Of a DNA stretch of 64,000 nucleotides, positions 17,276 through 27,156 are shown in pieces. The position numbers and the translations under genes are program-made. Position 1 is the stretch's first letter. The number at the start of each line of letters is the position of its first letter. The stretch is taken from assembly GCA_946627325.1 (NCBI GenBank), contig CAMOVK010000004.1, forward strand, positions 1 to 64,000. Direction: 5' to 3'. This stretch comes from an uncultured Prevotella sp. Its GTDB lineage: Bacteria; Bacteroidota; Bacteroidia; Bacteroidales; Bacteroidaceae. A model generated the notes under the pieces. That model was given only the letters and a program-made list of their open reading frames with translations, was not told where the DNA came from and ran no database searches.

Positions 17276-19327
17276 ATGAGCTATCTGAGATTCGACAAAG
17301 CACCGATGACCAACCTCGAAGAGGCACTGCAAAGAGAAATACTCCGAACAAACCGCTCCGGAGCATACTCATGCTCAACGGTAGTCGATTGCAATACAAG
17401 AAAATACCACGGACTACTAGTAGTACCAATACCAGAACTCGACGACGAAAACCACGTACTACTCTCATCACTCGACGTCACAGTACTACAACACGGAGCA
17501 GAATTCAACCTCGCACTACACAAATACAAAGGAGGACACTTCAGCCCACAAGGACACAAATACATAAGAGAATTCAACTGCGACAAAGTACCAACAACAA
17601 CATATAGAGTCGGAGGAGTAATCCTGAAAAGAGAAATCGTATTCCAACACTACGAAGACAGAATACTAATCAGATACACACTCGACGAGGCACACTCACC
17701 AACAACACTCCGACTAAGACCATTCCTCGCATTCAGAAGCGTAAGAGAACTAACACACATAAACCCACACGCATCGCAAGAATACAAAACAATCGCAGGA
17801 GGAATAAGCACACGAATGTATGAAGGATACCCATACCTATACATGCAACTATCAAAAAGAAACGAATTTATATCAAAACCCGATTGGTATCGCGACTTCG
17901 AATACCCCAAAGAAACAGAACGAGGACACGATTCAAACGAAGACCTATACACACCAGGATACTTCGAGACAACCATACGAAAAGGAGAAAGCATCGTTTT
18001 CGCAGCATCAACATCGGAAAGTAAAACAAGAAGCCTACTGAAACTATTCACTGACGAAATCAATGACAGAACTCCACGCGATAGTTTCGAAAGATGCCTG
18101 AGAAATGCAGCACATCAATTCCATCGCAGAGAACCAAACGACGACAGATACTTACTCGCTGGTTACCCATGGTTTAAAACAAGAGCACGCGACACATTCA
18201 TAGCCCTACCAGGACTAACACTTGCCATCGGTGAAACAAAATACTTCGAATACGTAATGCAAACAGCTGAACGAGGACTGAGAGAATTCATGAATAGAAA
18301 GCCTCTGACAGCTAAAATCTACGAGATAGAACAACCCGACGTAATGCTTTGGGCTGTTTGGGCTATTCAACAATATGCCGCCGAAGAAGGAATAGACAAA
18401 TGCCACAAACAATATGGACAACTCGTAGAAGACATACTACAATTCATCTGCGAAGGCAGACACCCCAATCTCTTCCTTGAAGACAATGGCCTGCTACGTA
18501 CAGAAGGGCGAAATCGAGCCGTAACATGGATGAACTCCACCATCGCCGGACGACCTGTAGTACCACGAACAGGCTACATCGTAGAGTTCAACGCACTATG
18601 GTTCAATGCCCTCTCGTTTGCTCTCGAATTAAAAAAGCACGAACAGCAAACCGCTACAAACAGTCAGCAGGCTTCTGTTCACAAACCATATACATTCAAC
18701 ATAGACAAAATTCAAGAACTAATCTCGCGCTGCCACCAGTCGTTTGCAGCGACGTTCTACAATCAGTACGGCTACCTTTTCGACTATGTTGGCGGTGAAA
18801 TGCAAGACTGGAGTGTTCGTCCAAACATGATATTTGCCTGTGCTTTCGACTATTCACCACTGACACGCGAACAAAAACGAAGTGTCATCGATTTTACAAC
18901 TCGCGAACTTCTGACACCGAAGGGTTTGCGTTCGCTGTCGCCGAAGAGCTGTGGCTACAAACCATTGTATATCGGCAGACAAGAAGAGCGCGACCTCGCC
19001 TATCATCAAGGCACTGCTTGGCCATGGCTCGGAGGGTTCTATCTCGAAGCTTGCCTTAAGCTTTACAAACGCTCGCGGTTGAGTTTCGTTGAGCGGCAGA
19101 TGGTTGGCTACGACGACGAGATGTATTATCACTGTCTTGGAACTATAAGCGAGTTATTTGATGGCAATCCTCCTTTTAGGGGGAGGGGTGCTATTTCGTT
19201 TGCAATCAATGTGGCTGAAATTCTCCGGACGAAGCATTTGCTTGAGAAGATTCGTAAGAAAGAAGTCGTTGGAAATGATGCTCTTAACAAGGATGACGTT
19301 CGCCAAAAAGAAGGGAGGGGTGCATAA
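17276..19327 (+). CDS. Glycogen debranching enzyme (amylo-alpha-1,6-glucosidase family)
   Basis: NRSGAYSCSTVVDCNTRKYHGLLV, LAGYPWFKTRARDTFIALPGLTL, YHQGTAWPWLGGFYLEA. Confidence 0.9.
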   Translation: MSYLRFDKAPMTNLEEALQREILRTNRSGAYSCSTVVDCNTRKYHGLLVVPIPELDDENHVLLSSLDVTVLQHGAEFNLALHKYKGGHFSPQGHKYIREFNCDKVPTTTYRVGGVILKREIVFQHYEDRILIRYTLDEAHSPTTLRLRPFLAFRSVRELTHINPHASQEYKTIAGGISTRMYEGYPYLYMQLSKRNEFISKPDWYRDFEYPKETERGHDSNEDLYTPGYFETTIRKGESIVFAASTSESKTRSLLKLFTDEINDRTPRDSFERCLRNAAHQFHRREPNDDRYLLAGYPWFKTRARDTFIALPGLTLAIGETKYFEYVMQTAERGLREFMNRKPLTAKIYEIEQPDVMLWAVWAIQQYAAEEGIDKCHKQYGQLVEDILQFICEGRHPNLFLEDNGLLRTEGRNRAVTWMNSTIAGRPVVPRTGYIVEFNALWFNALSFALELKKHEQQTATNSQQASVHKPYTFNIDKIQELISRCHQSFAATFYNQYGYLFDYVGGEMQDWSVRPNMIFACAFDYSPLTREQKRSVIDFTTRELLTPKGLRSLSPKSCGYKPLYIGRQEERDLAYHQGTAWPWLGGFYLEACLKLYKRSRLSFVERQMVGYDDEMYYHCLGTISELFDGNPPFRGRGAISFAINVAEILRTKHLLEKIRKKEVVGNDALNKDDVRQKEGRGA

Positions 19328-20592
19328 TGAGAGTCTTGATGTTTGGTTGGGAATATCCGCCTCATGTCTATGGTGGGTTGGCAACTGCCAATTTCGGTAT
19401 TGCTGAAGGTCTGAAATCTCAGGGCGATGTTGACACTTTGCTTTGTTTGCCTCATCCTTTTGGCGACGAAGACCGCAATGCTGCTCATATAATAGCCATG
19501 AATGCTGTGCCGATGCAGTGGAGGAACGTAAGCCGCGAGTATTTAGAACAGCGTGTTGGTAACATCATGAGTGCAGATGACTATTTCAGATACCGCGACA
19601 ATATATATTCTGATTTTTCTCGAATAGCCACTAACGATATTGGTTGTATTGAGTTTGCGGGTGGCTATCCTTCAAACCTTTTGGAGGAAATCAACAACTA
19701 TTCAGCCATTGCTGGTGTTGTTGCGCGTAGTGAGGAATTTGACATTATACATGCTCACGATTGGCTTACCTATCCTGCAGGTATTCATGCCAAGCAGATT
19801 TCTGGTCGAAAGCTGTGCATACATGTTCATGCTACCGATTTCGATCGTTCTCGCGGGAGGGTAAATCCTGTTGTTTTTGGTATTGAAAGAGATGGTATGG
19901 AGCATGCTGATTGCATTATGTGCGTTAGTGAGCTCACTCGTCAGACGGTCATCAATCATTACCATCAAGACCCTCGCAAGGTGTTTACCGTCCACAATGC
20001 TGTATATCCATTACCTCAAGAGATTGCTGAGATGCCTCGTCCCGACCATAGCAAGGGCGAAAAAACTGTTACCTTCCTTGGTCGAATAACCATGCAAAAG
20101 GGTCCCGAATACTTTGTCGAGGCTGCTAATTTAGTGCTGAAACATACTCGTGACGTACGGTTCTGCATGGCTGGTTCTGGTGATATGATGAACCAGATGA
20201 TACAACTTGTTGCCGAGAGGGGCATTGCCGACCGTTTTCATTTCCCAGGATTCATGCGTGGTGAAGATGTTTATCGCTGCCTGAAAGCGTCTGACGTTTA
20301 TGTGATGCCATCGGTAAGCGAGCCTTTTGGCATATCCCCACTGGAAGCGATGCAGTGTGGCACACCTACGATAATCTCGAAACAGAGTGGCTGTGCCGAA
20401 ATTCTTCATAATTGTTTCAAAATCGATTATTGGGATATTCATGCCATGGCGGATGCTATTTATTCTATCTGCCATCGCCCGTCGCTTTTTAATTTCCTTC
20501 AGATGGAGGGCAAGCGCGAGGTTGACCAGATTACATGGGAGAAGGTTGGAGCGAGAATCCGACGACTTTACGATATGACACTAAACTTTTGA
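19327..20592 (+). CDS. Glycosyltransferase family 4 (glycogen/starch synthase-like)
   Basis: MFGWEYPPHVYGGLATANFGIAEGL, HAHDWLTYPAGI, FLGRITMQKGPEYFVEAA, PSVSEPFGISPLEAMQCGTP. Confidence 0.9.
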   Translation: MRVLMFGWEYPPHVYGGLATANFGIAEGLKSQGDVDTLLCLPHPFGDEDRNAAHIIAMNAVPMQWRNVSREYLEQRVGNIMSADDYFRYRDNIYSDFSRIATNDIGCIEFAGGYPSNLLEEINNYSAIAGVVARSEEFDIIHAHDWLTYPAGIHAKQISGRKLCIHVHATDFDRSRGRVNPVVFGIERDGMEHADCIMCVSELTRQTVINHYHQDPRKVFTVHNAVYPLPQEIAEMPRPDHSKGEKTVTFLGRITMQKGPEYFVEAANLVLKHTRDVRFCMAGSGDMMNQMIQLVAERGIADRFHFPGFMRGEDVYRCLKASDVYVMPSVSEPFGISPLEAMQCGTPTIISKQSGCAEILHNCFKIDYWDIHAMADAIYSICHRPSLFNFLQMEGKREVDQITWEKVGARIRRLYDMTLNF

Positions 20593-20618
20593 CGAACAAC
20601 TAAATCCGAACGATAATC

Positions 20619-21920
20619 ATGAAAACTATCTGTCTTTACTTTGAGATACATCAGCCGGCTCACGTCAGGAGATATCGTTTCTTCGACATTGGCACTGATC
20701 ATTTCTACTTCGACGACTTTGAAAACGAGCGTCTTATGAGTGATACTGCACAGCGTTCGTATGTGCCTGCTCTTGACACTCTGCTTGAGATGAGCCGCGC
20801 CAGCGAGGGGCGATTTAAGGTTGCGCTGTCGATTTCGGGAGTGGGAATGGAGCAATTGGAATTGTATGCACCAGAAGTAATCGAGCGATTGCAAGCCTTA
20901 AATCAGACTGGATGTGTTGAATTTCTTGCCGAACCATATTCTCACGGTCTGTCATCTCTCGTTGACGGCGATGCTTTCCAGATTGAAGTGAAGCGACAGA
21001 CAGAGAAAATCCATGATTATTTCGGACAGAAGCCCACCATTCTTCGCAATTCATCGCTCATTTATAGCGACGAAATAGGTACGATGGCAGCCAGCATGGG
21101 ATTTAAGGCTATGCTTACGGAGGGAGCAAAACAAGTGTTAGGCTGGAAGTCGCCACACTATCTGTACCACAATCCTCTCGTACCAAGTTTGAAACTCATG
21201 CTTCGCGACATCACTATGAGCGACGACATATCGCTGCGTTTCTCCAATCCGCAGTGGTCGGGATATCCGCTCTTTGCCGATAAGTTTGCCGAGAGAATTG
21301 CAACCTTGCCAGAGGAAGAAGAGATAGTAAACATTTTCATGAACCTATCTGCATTGGGCATAGCACAACCGCTCTCGTCGAACATTCTCGACTTCTTTAT
21401 GGCTCTTCCAGCACAAGCCGAGAAGCGAGGTATAAAGTTTGCCACTCCTTCAGAGATTGTCAAGACACATAAATCGGTGGCTCCTCTACACGTTCCCGAC
21501 ACCATCTCGTGGCTCGACGAAGAACGCGACACAAGCAGCCTTATAGGGAACAATATGCAGAAGGAGGCTTTCAACAAATTATATAGCGTGGCAGAGCGCG
21601 TGAGAATAGCAAACGACTCGCATCTCAATCAGGATTGGGACTACTTGCAAGACACATTCCACTTCCGCGCCATGACGACTAAGCCTTCACACGTTGGACT
21701 CGACAGAGGATTCTACGACTCGCCCTACGATGCCTTTACCAACTACATGAACATTCTGGGCGACTTCATCTGGAGGGCAAACTCAATCTATCCTTCCGAC
21801 ATAGATAATGAAGAACTCAACTCATTGTTAACTACCATACGCAACCAAGCAAAGGAATTGGCAAAGAAAGACCGCGAAATAGCGCGTTTGAAGCGCAAAC
21901 AAGACAAACACAAGGAATAG
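20619..21920 (+). CDS. Glycoside hydrolase family 57 alpha-amylase-like
   Basis: ICLYFEIHQPAHVRRYRFFDIG, FLAEPYSHGLSSL, NSSLIYSDEIG. Confidence 0.87.
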   Translation: MKTICLYFEIHQPAHVRRYRFFDIGTDHFYFDDFENERLMSDTAQRSYVPALDTLLEMSRASEGRFKVALSISGVGMEQLELYAPEVIERLQALNQTGCVEFLAEPYSHGLSSLVDGDAFQIEVKRQTEKIHDYFGQKPTILRNSSLIYSDEIGTMAASMGFKAMLTEGAKQVLGWKSPHYLYHNPLVPSLKLMLRDITMSDDISLRFSNPQWSGYPLFADKFAERIATLPEEEEIVNIFMNLSALGIAQPLSSNILDFFMALPAQAEKRGIKFATPSEIVKTHKSVAPLHVPDTISWLDEERDTSSLIGNNMQKEAFNKLYSVAERVRIANDSHLNQDWDYLQDTFHFRAMTTKPSHVGLDRGFYDSPYDAFTNYMNILGDFIWRANSIYPSDIDNEELNSLLTTIRNQAKELAKKDREIARLKRKQDKHKE

Positions 21921-22041
21921 AATTTCAGAAAATTCAGAAGTCTATTCGGATAACAGAACCGACATTATTCAATCTCTTAAAACAAACATTCGAAAATCAG
22001 CAATTCATGTATCGAAAATCGATAGTTGAGACATCGAATTC

Positions 22042-22124
22042 GGGGAGATATGCTTTTCGGCTCGGAAAGGTATGCTTTCGGAGTCGGAAAGATATGCTTT
22101 TCACGGCGAAAAGACATGCTTTCC
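22042..22124. repeat. 22-bp periodic palindromic array C (4 units, 83 bp)
   Basis: Units at 22042, 22064, 22086, 22108; upstream of menE. Confidence 0.88.
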
Positions 22125-22182
22125 AAACTCTACTCTTAACCCCTTGAAATCAAACCACTTAACAACAGCAAATCAATCACGA

Positions 22183-23223
22183 ATGACAATAGACGAATTT
22201 CTCAGCGAATGGGAGTCGGCAGACCGATTTATTCGCGTAACGACAAGCGGCTCTACAGGAGCTCCAAAAAGACTTTTAGCTGAGAAAAGCCGCATGATAG
22301 CAAGTGCGGAGATGACCTGCGACTTTCTACAACTAAAACCATCCGACACGGCACTGCTCGCCATGCCCTTGGAGTATATAGCCGGCAAGATGATGGTGGT
22401 TAGGGCTATTGCTCGTCAGCTACGGCTCATCTGCGTTGAACCATCAGCTCATCCACTGGAAGACAACTCGCTCAAAAATGCTATTTGTCTTGAAAACAAT
22501 AGCCTGCAACACATTGATGCCATAGACGAGAAACACCATTTCGACTTCATTGCCATGACTCCAATGCAAGTATCAACAACGCTCGAGAACGATACCGAAG
22601 CTCACCGACTGCGCTGTTGTAGGCGATTGCTCATAGGCGGAGGCGCCATAAGCGAGCGTTTGGAAGAGAAACTGAAAGAGTTCCCCCATGAGGTGTGGAG
22701 CAGTTACGGCATGACCGAAACCCTCTCACACATCGCCTTGCGACCGATAGGCTCACCTTGGTACAGACCGATGAAAGGTATCGGCATCGGGCAAGCCCCC
22801 GACAACTGTCTGACGATAGATGCTCCTATGCTCGTTGATGGCATACTGAAGACCAACGACATTGTGGAAATGAACTCCGACATGACTGCCTTCAAGGTCG
22901 TCGGACGCAAAGACAATGTGATTTGCTCAGGTGGAATAAAAATTCAAACAGAGGAACTGGAACGTATCCTTTATCCTTACACACGCGCTCCTTTTCTAAT
23001 AACAAAACGCAAGGACGACAAATATGGCGAGATAGTTGTCATGCTCACAGAGCGAGGCAATCCTTTCTGCGGAGACAACAATAGCCCTTTCGACTTCACA
23101 CGTATAGATTCGCTGCCGCGCTACTGGCAACCGAAACTCATAATAGAGGTAGAAAAAATCCCACTCACAGGAACAGGCAAACCCGACCGCGCTGCAGCCC
23201 TACGTCTCGCGAATGAAGTCTAA
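22183..23223 (+). CDS. menE: o-Succinylbenzoate-CoA ligase (AMP-binding)
   Basis: TTSGSTGAPKRLLAEKSRM, SSYGMTETLSHIALR, VVGRKDNVICSGGIKIQTEELE; start at MTIDEFLSEWES, ORF start at 22072 lies in array C. Confidence 0.87.
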   Translation: MTIDEFLSEWESADRFIRVTTSGSTGAPKRLLAEKSRMIASAEMTCDFLQLKPSDTALLAMPLEYIAGKMMVVRAIARQLRLICVEPSAHPLEDNSLKNAICLENNSLQHIDAIDEKHHFDFIAMTPMQVSTTLENDTEAHRLRCCRRLLIGGGAISERLEEKLKEFPHEVWSSYGMTETLSHIALRPIGSPWYRPMKGIGIGQAPDNCLTIDAPMLVDGILKTNDIVEMNSDMTAFKVVGRKDNVICSGGIKIQTEELERILYPYTRAPFLITKRKDDKYGEIVVMLTERGNPFCGDNNSPFDFTRIDSLPRYWQPKLIIEVEKIPLTGTGKPDRAAALRLANEV

Positions 23224-24183
23224 AGCCTCTTTTATCGCTTCGTCGCCAACCGAACAATTGATAGCAGGACTGCCAATATCGTCGAGAAGAGTAAAAAGCA
23301 CATCGTTGGCACAGTTCTTCTTGTCGTGATGAATTAGCGAAAGCAAGGCTGGATAATCGTTACAGTCGATTGGCGCACGACCATAATGACGATTAATGAA
23401 TTCCACTGTCTGATACATTCTCTCACGAGGGAAATTCCTTTCTACTACACTGAGATACAAAGCCCCAACCAACCCGTATGCCACACATCTGCCATGCGAC
23501 ATCTGTCCAGAATGGCTCTCTATGGCATGACCTATGGTATGGCCGAGATTGAGTGCCTTGCGCAGCCCTTTCTCTCGAGGGTCTGAAGCAGTATAGCGAT
23601 GCTTTACGGATATAGAGCATTCAATCTGAGATTTCGACGGATGCAAAGCATCGTCGAGAAGAAGTCCCGACCAATGACATACATCATCGAGCAAAGCGTG
23701 TTTGAGCATCTCGGCATAGCCCGAAAGCACTTCTTCGTCTGACAATGTATTCAGGAAAACGTCGTCAATGATTGTTTCTTTAGGATTGGCAAACACACCA
23801 ACCTCGTTTTTCAGACCTCTAAAGTTGATGCCCGTCTTACCGCCAGATGAAGCATCGACCATCGCAAGCAACGAAGTGGGCACGTTCACGAAATCTACTC
23901 CGCGCTTAAAAGTGGCTGCTGCAAACCCACCAAGGTCGCAAACCATGCCCCCACCAACGTTTATCAAGCACGAATAGCGAGTAGCTCCACCTTCAGTAAG
24001 CGACTGCCACACACTTGTCAACCCCTCTATCGACTTCGATTGTTCACCATGAGCAACGGTTATCACCTGCACATCAGCAGGAAGATACTTACTCATAACA
24101 ATGGGCAAGCACAAACGCTCGGTGTTGTCGTCGCACAGAACGAACAAGCGGTCGTAGTCTTTAGTCTGAAAAATCGTGTCCAT
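23200..24183 (-). CDS. aroB: 3-dehydroquinate synthase
   Basis: VGGGMVCDLGGFAAATFKRGVDFVNVPTSLLAMVDASSGGKTGINF, NLGHTIGHAIES. Confidence 0.93.
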   Translation of the reverse strand: MDTIFQTKDYDRLFVLCDDNTERLCLPIVMSKYLPADVQVITVAHGEQSKSIEGLTSVWQSLTEGGATRYSCLINVGGGMVCDLGGFAAATFKRGVDFVNVPTSLLAMVDASSGGKTGINFRGLKNEVGVFANPKETIIDDVFLNTLSDEEVLSGYAEMLKHALLDDVCHWSGLLLDDALHPSKSQIECSISVKHRYTASDPREKGLRKALNLGHTIGHAIESHSGQMSHGRCVAYGLVGALYLSVVERNFPRERMYQTVEFINRHYGRAPIDCNDYPALLSLIHHDKKNCANDVLFTLLDDIGSPAINCSVGDEAIKEALDFIRET

Positions 24184-24201
24184 AATCGTCTCGGTATGGT
24201 A

Positions 24202-27018
24202 TCAGTACCACTCAATCATATTAGAGAAACTGCTGCGTTTGTCGTATTTAAGCGCATCGGTAAGCGTCGAGGCATTGGCACGGAAAGTGAAATTATAACT
24301 CATATATGGAGCCAGCACCACTTGGCACGACATATTGAAACAGTGCAAATCGCGAGAGATAGAAGCCGTAGTCATTGATGCTTTATGATTTTCGAAATCG
24401 TAACCCGTAGAGAAACTTATATTCCACGAATCACTGATGCGAATGTTTCCACTAATGTTAAGCGTCTGCGTGAACTTATAAGGGTAACGCATCGTACGAG
24501 TATTGAACTTGCCAGAAGTGTTTTCACGCATCGTAATGCCATAGCCGAAAGTCAGCGACCAAGGTATGGAATACTTCATATAGCCGTCTTCATCAGTCTC
24601 TGCTTTAGTGGCTTTCTTACGTGCAGAATGTTTACCACGTTCCATATCCTCGTCGATATTAGACTCCCTCTCGGTGTCGATACCTTCTTCGTCATCGACA
24701 TACTCGTCATCGTCGTCATATTTCTCACCCGTAAAAAGTTTCTTTAGTTTCTCGGGAGTAATCGTATAAGAAATGTTTTGCGACATTCCCTGAAAGCGTC
24801 CGAACCGCCCACGACCCCATTCCGTGTGCGTTCCAACGTAAGGTCGCCCCGTATCATCAAGCTCGTAAGCATAAGTAGCAAACACCGCGTTAAGATTGAA
24901 CGTATAGTTTTTCCACCATTTCAATCGTATATCCATGCCAAGGTCGCTCCACGGACGTTCTTTTGCCGACATATTGTAGCTCATACGCAAGCCTAAATTG
25001 TCGATTATACTTATCTTTTTGTACCCTGTAGAATCTTCTTCACTTCGAAGTTTCATCTCTATGTTGTTCTGAAGCGACAAGGATATATTGCCACTCTTAC
25101 CCTTTCCTGGTGCTCCATACAGCGAACCGGCATACGGAGAATACTCCACTAGCGTCACATTGCCATCAGCATCAGTCTTCTGATACGTCTCCCAATAACC
25201 ATATCGCGACGAACCGAAATCGGGAGCATAGTTGAACGACACCGTTGGAGTAACGACATGGCGCACAGTCTGTATCTTATCACCAAAAATTTTGCGGTTG
25301 GGAGTGTAAAAAACATATGCCTTTGTCGATGCAGAGAGATTGAGACTCCAGTTATAAACATTGTTGAAACCATTGATTGTATCTACTCTTTCGGTTTGAG
25401 TAGCCTCATCCCAACTACGCCGAGTCTTATTTAGATACATTCGGTCAGTAAAATCAAACGATGGTGTAATATTGATATACTTCCACAAGTTAAACTGCCC
25501 GCTAATTGGAATATGATGACGGAACCCGTTTTTCCAATCTTTCGACAGATTAGAGTGCAGCAATTTGTCTTCCTTTGTAGTTAACTGATTACTGAATTGT
25601 CCATCATACCCCACAGAAATCTTTTCATACCACCTGCTGCCCACACGACCTTTCTTTCTGAAAGGATAGAAACGCGAGATTGAAACATTCAAGTCGGGCA
25701 GCGTCAAACTAATGGTAGAGTCGCGCATATTCTGTGTCAAATTGGCTGTAGAACTAAGCGACATGCCAATACTCGAGAACGTAGTGCTCCACGATACCGA
25801 TGAGGTACGAGTCGATTGCGTCAGCGATTGAGGGTTATACATACTCGTTAGATTGTTGCGTTCGTAGCTCGTCGATGCGAAATTGACACTTGCCGACAAC
25901 CTACTGTATGGGTTTGCCTTTGCATCCTGACTGTGACTCCACTGGAATTTGAAACTTTCTTGTTCTTGAAAGTCGGGCATACCCTTATCGCCAGTCTTCG
26001 TTTTCTGATAGCTTAAGAACACATTTCCTCCGAATCGGTAACGTTTCTTATAGTTACTTGCAGCAGATACGCCCCAAGAACCTTTAGTATAGATTTCACC
26101 GAGCAGTTTCAAGTCCCACAAATCGCTCATCGCGAAATAGTATCCACCATCTCTCAGATAGAAACCGCGAGAGTTTTCATCGCCATAGGAAGGCATAATG
26201 AAACCCGAAGAGTATTTTTTTGTAAATGGGAAGAAGCCATAGGGTATTGCAAGAGGTAGCGGAACGTTTGCTATTACGAGGTAAGCAGGTCCGAAAATGA
26301 CGCGCTTATTAGGTATTACCTTAGCCCTCGAGAGCGCGATATAGAAGTCTGGTTCAGGGTCATCACAGGTTGTATAACGTCCGTGTTCAAGATATAGCGT
26401 TCCATCTTCATTGCGTTTCGATCGTTCGCTGAAAAGGAATCCGTCCTGTTGTTCTGTCTCTACGTTTTGGATAAGTCCACGTTTCGATTTGAAATTAAAT
26501 GCTATCGAATCGCTTTCATACTGGTCACTACCCATAGTAAACAGTGGTCTGCCTTTCATTCCATTATCGGCTGTAGAGTCGGGAGTGCCTACTGCACGCA
26601 CAAGGTTATCGTCAAGGCGTATGGATATACGGTCGCTCTTTAGTTTCATGCTTTGATATTCCACTTCTGATGCGCCGTAAAGATATGCCATCTTTGTTGT
26701 TGCGTCGTAAACGAGAGAGTCTTTTGATGAATATACTACGGGGGCTTCAATGCTATTTGGTTTGGCTTTTTCAATAGAATCGCGCCTAAGCGAATCGTCA
26801 ACCATTTTGTTATGAGCCTCTATTGCTCGTTGCAGCGAGTCGTCGATTAGACTTATTGCTGTGTCACTTTGATGATTTAGGTTGTTTGTTTTATTGCTAT
26901 CATTGGGAAAACTCAGATGTCGCACCTTTTGCCCAGTAGCGATATCTGCGTGCCCAGCCGACATAAACGTCAGCATGAGCGTCCCCATTAGAATTGATAT
27001 GACAAACCATCTGCGCAT
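24202..27018 (-). CDS. LptD/OstA-like outer-membrane LPS-assembly protein
   Basis: OstA-like N-terminus (YDATTKMAYLYGASEVEYQSMKLKSDRISI), VIANVPLPLAIPYGFFPFTKKYSSGFIMPSYG, beta-barrel repeats; start placed at MRRWFVIS. Confidence 0.8.
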   Translation of the reverse strand: MRRWFVISILMGTLMLTFMSAGHADIATGQKVRHLSFPNDSNKTNNLNHQSDTAISLIDDSLQRAIEAHNKMVDDSLRRDSIEKAKPNSIEAPVVYSSKDSLVYDATTKMAYLYGASEVEYQSMKLKSDRISIRLDDNLVRAVGTPDSTADNGMKGRPLFTMGSDQYESDSIAFNFKSKRGLIQNVETEQQDGFLFSERSKRNEDGTLYLEHGRYTTCDDPEPDFYIALSRAKVIPNKRVIFGPAYLVIANVPLPLAIPYGFFPFTKKYSSGFIMPSYGDENSRGFYLRDGGYYFAMSDLWDLKLLGEIYTKGSWGVSAASNYKKRYRFGGNVFLSYQKTKTGDKGMPDFQEQESFKFQWSHSQDAKANPYSRLSASVNFASTSYERNNLTSMYNPQSLTQSTRTSSVSWSTTFSSIGMSLSSTANLTQNMRDSTISLTLPDLNVSISRFYPFRKKGRVGSRWYEKISVGYDGQFSNQLTTKEDKLLHSNLSKDWKNGFRHHIPISGQFNLWKYINITPSFDFTDRMYLNKTRRSWDEATQTERVDTINGFNNVYNWSLNLSASTKAYVFYTPNRKIFGDKIQTVRHVVTPTVSFNYAPDFGSSRYGYWETYQKTDADGNVTLVEYSPYAGSLYGAPGKGKSGNISLSLQNNIEMKLRSEEDSTGYKKISIIDNLGLRMSYNMSAKERPWSDLGMDIRLKWWKNYTFNLNAVFATYAYELDDTGRPYVGTHTEWGRGRFGRFQGMSQNISYTITPEKLKKLFTGEKYDDDDEYVDDEEGIDTERESNIDEDMERGKHSARKKATKAETDEDGYMKYSIPWSLTFGYGITMRENTSGKFNTRTMRYPYKFTQTLNISGNIRISDSWNISFSTGYDFENHKASMTTASISRDLHCFNMSCQVVLAPYMSYNFTFRANASTLTDALKYDKRSSFSNMIEWY

Positions 27019-27156
27019 AGCAAGGTGCAAAAGTAAAAAGAAAAACTTAAATATACAATTTTCAAACAGTTTGTTCGGTCTCGCCATGCCATATCATCTC
27101 TGGTTTACATGAAGGCTTTTCCAATTCCACATAACGATAAATTTTGGAAATGTGCG

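Noticed and set aside
16076-18063. Long antisense ORFs opposite miaA, the lipid kinase and the debranching enzyme
   Set aside because: By-product of the T-depleted coding strand, which removes stops on the other strand; translations are Phe/Val/Cys-rich with no recognisable motif.
22072-22182. N-terminal extension of MenE (MLSESERYAFHGEKTCF...)
   Set aside because: It is translated from array C; the family-like N-terminus begins at MTIDEFLSEW (22183).
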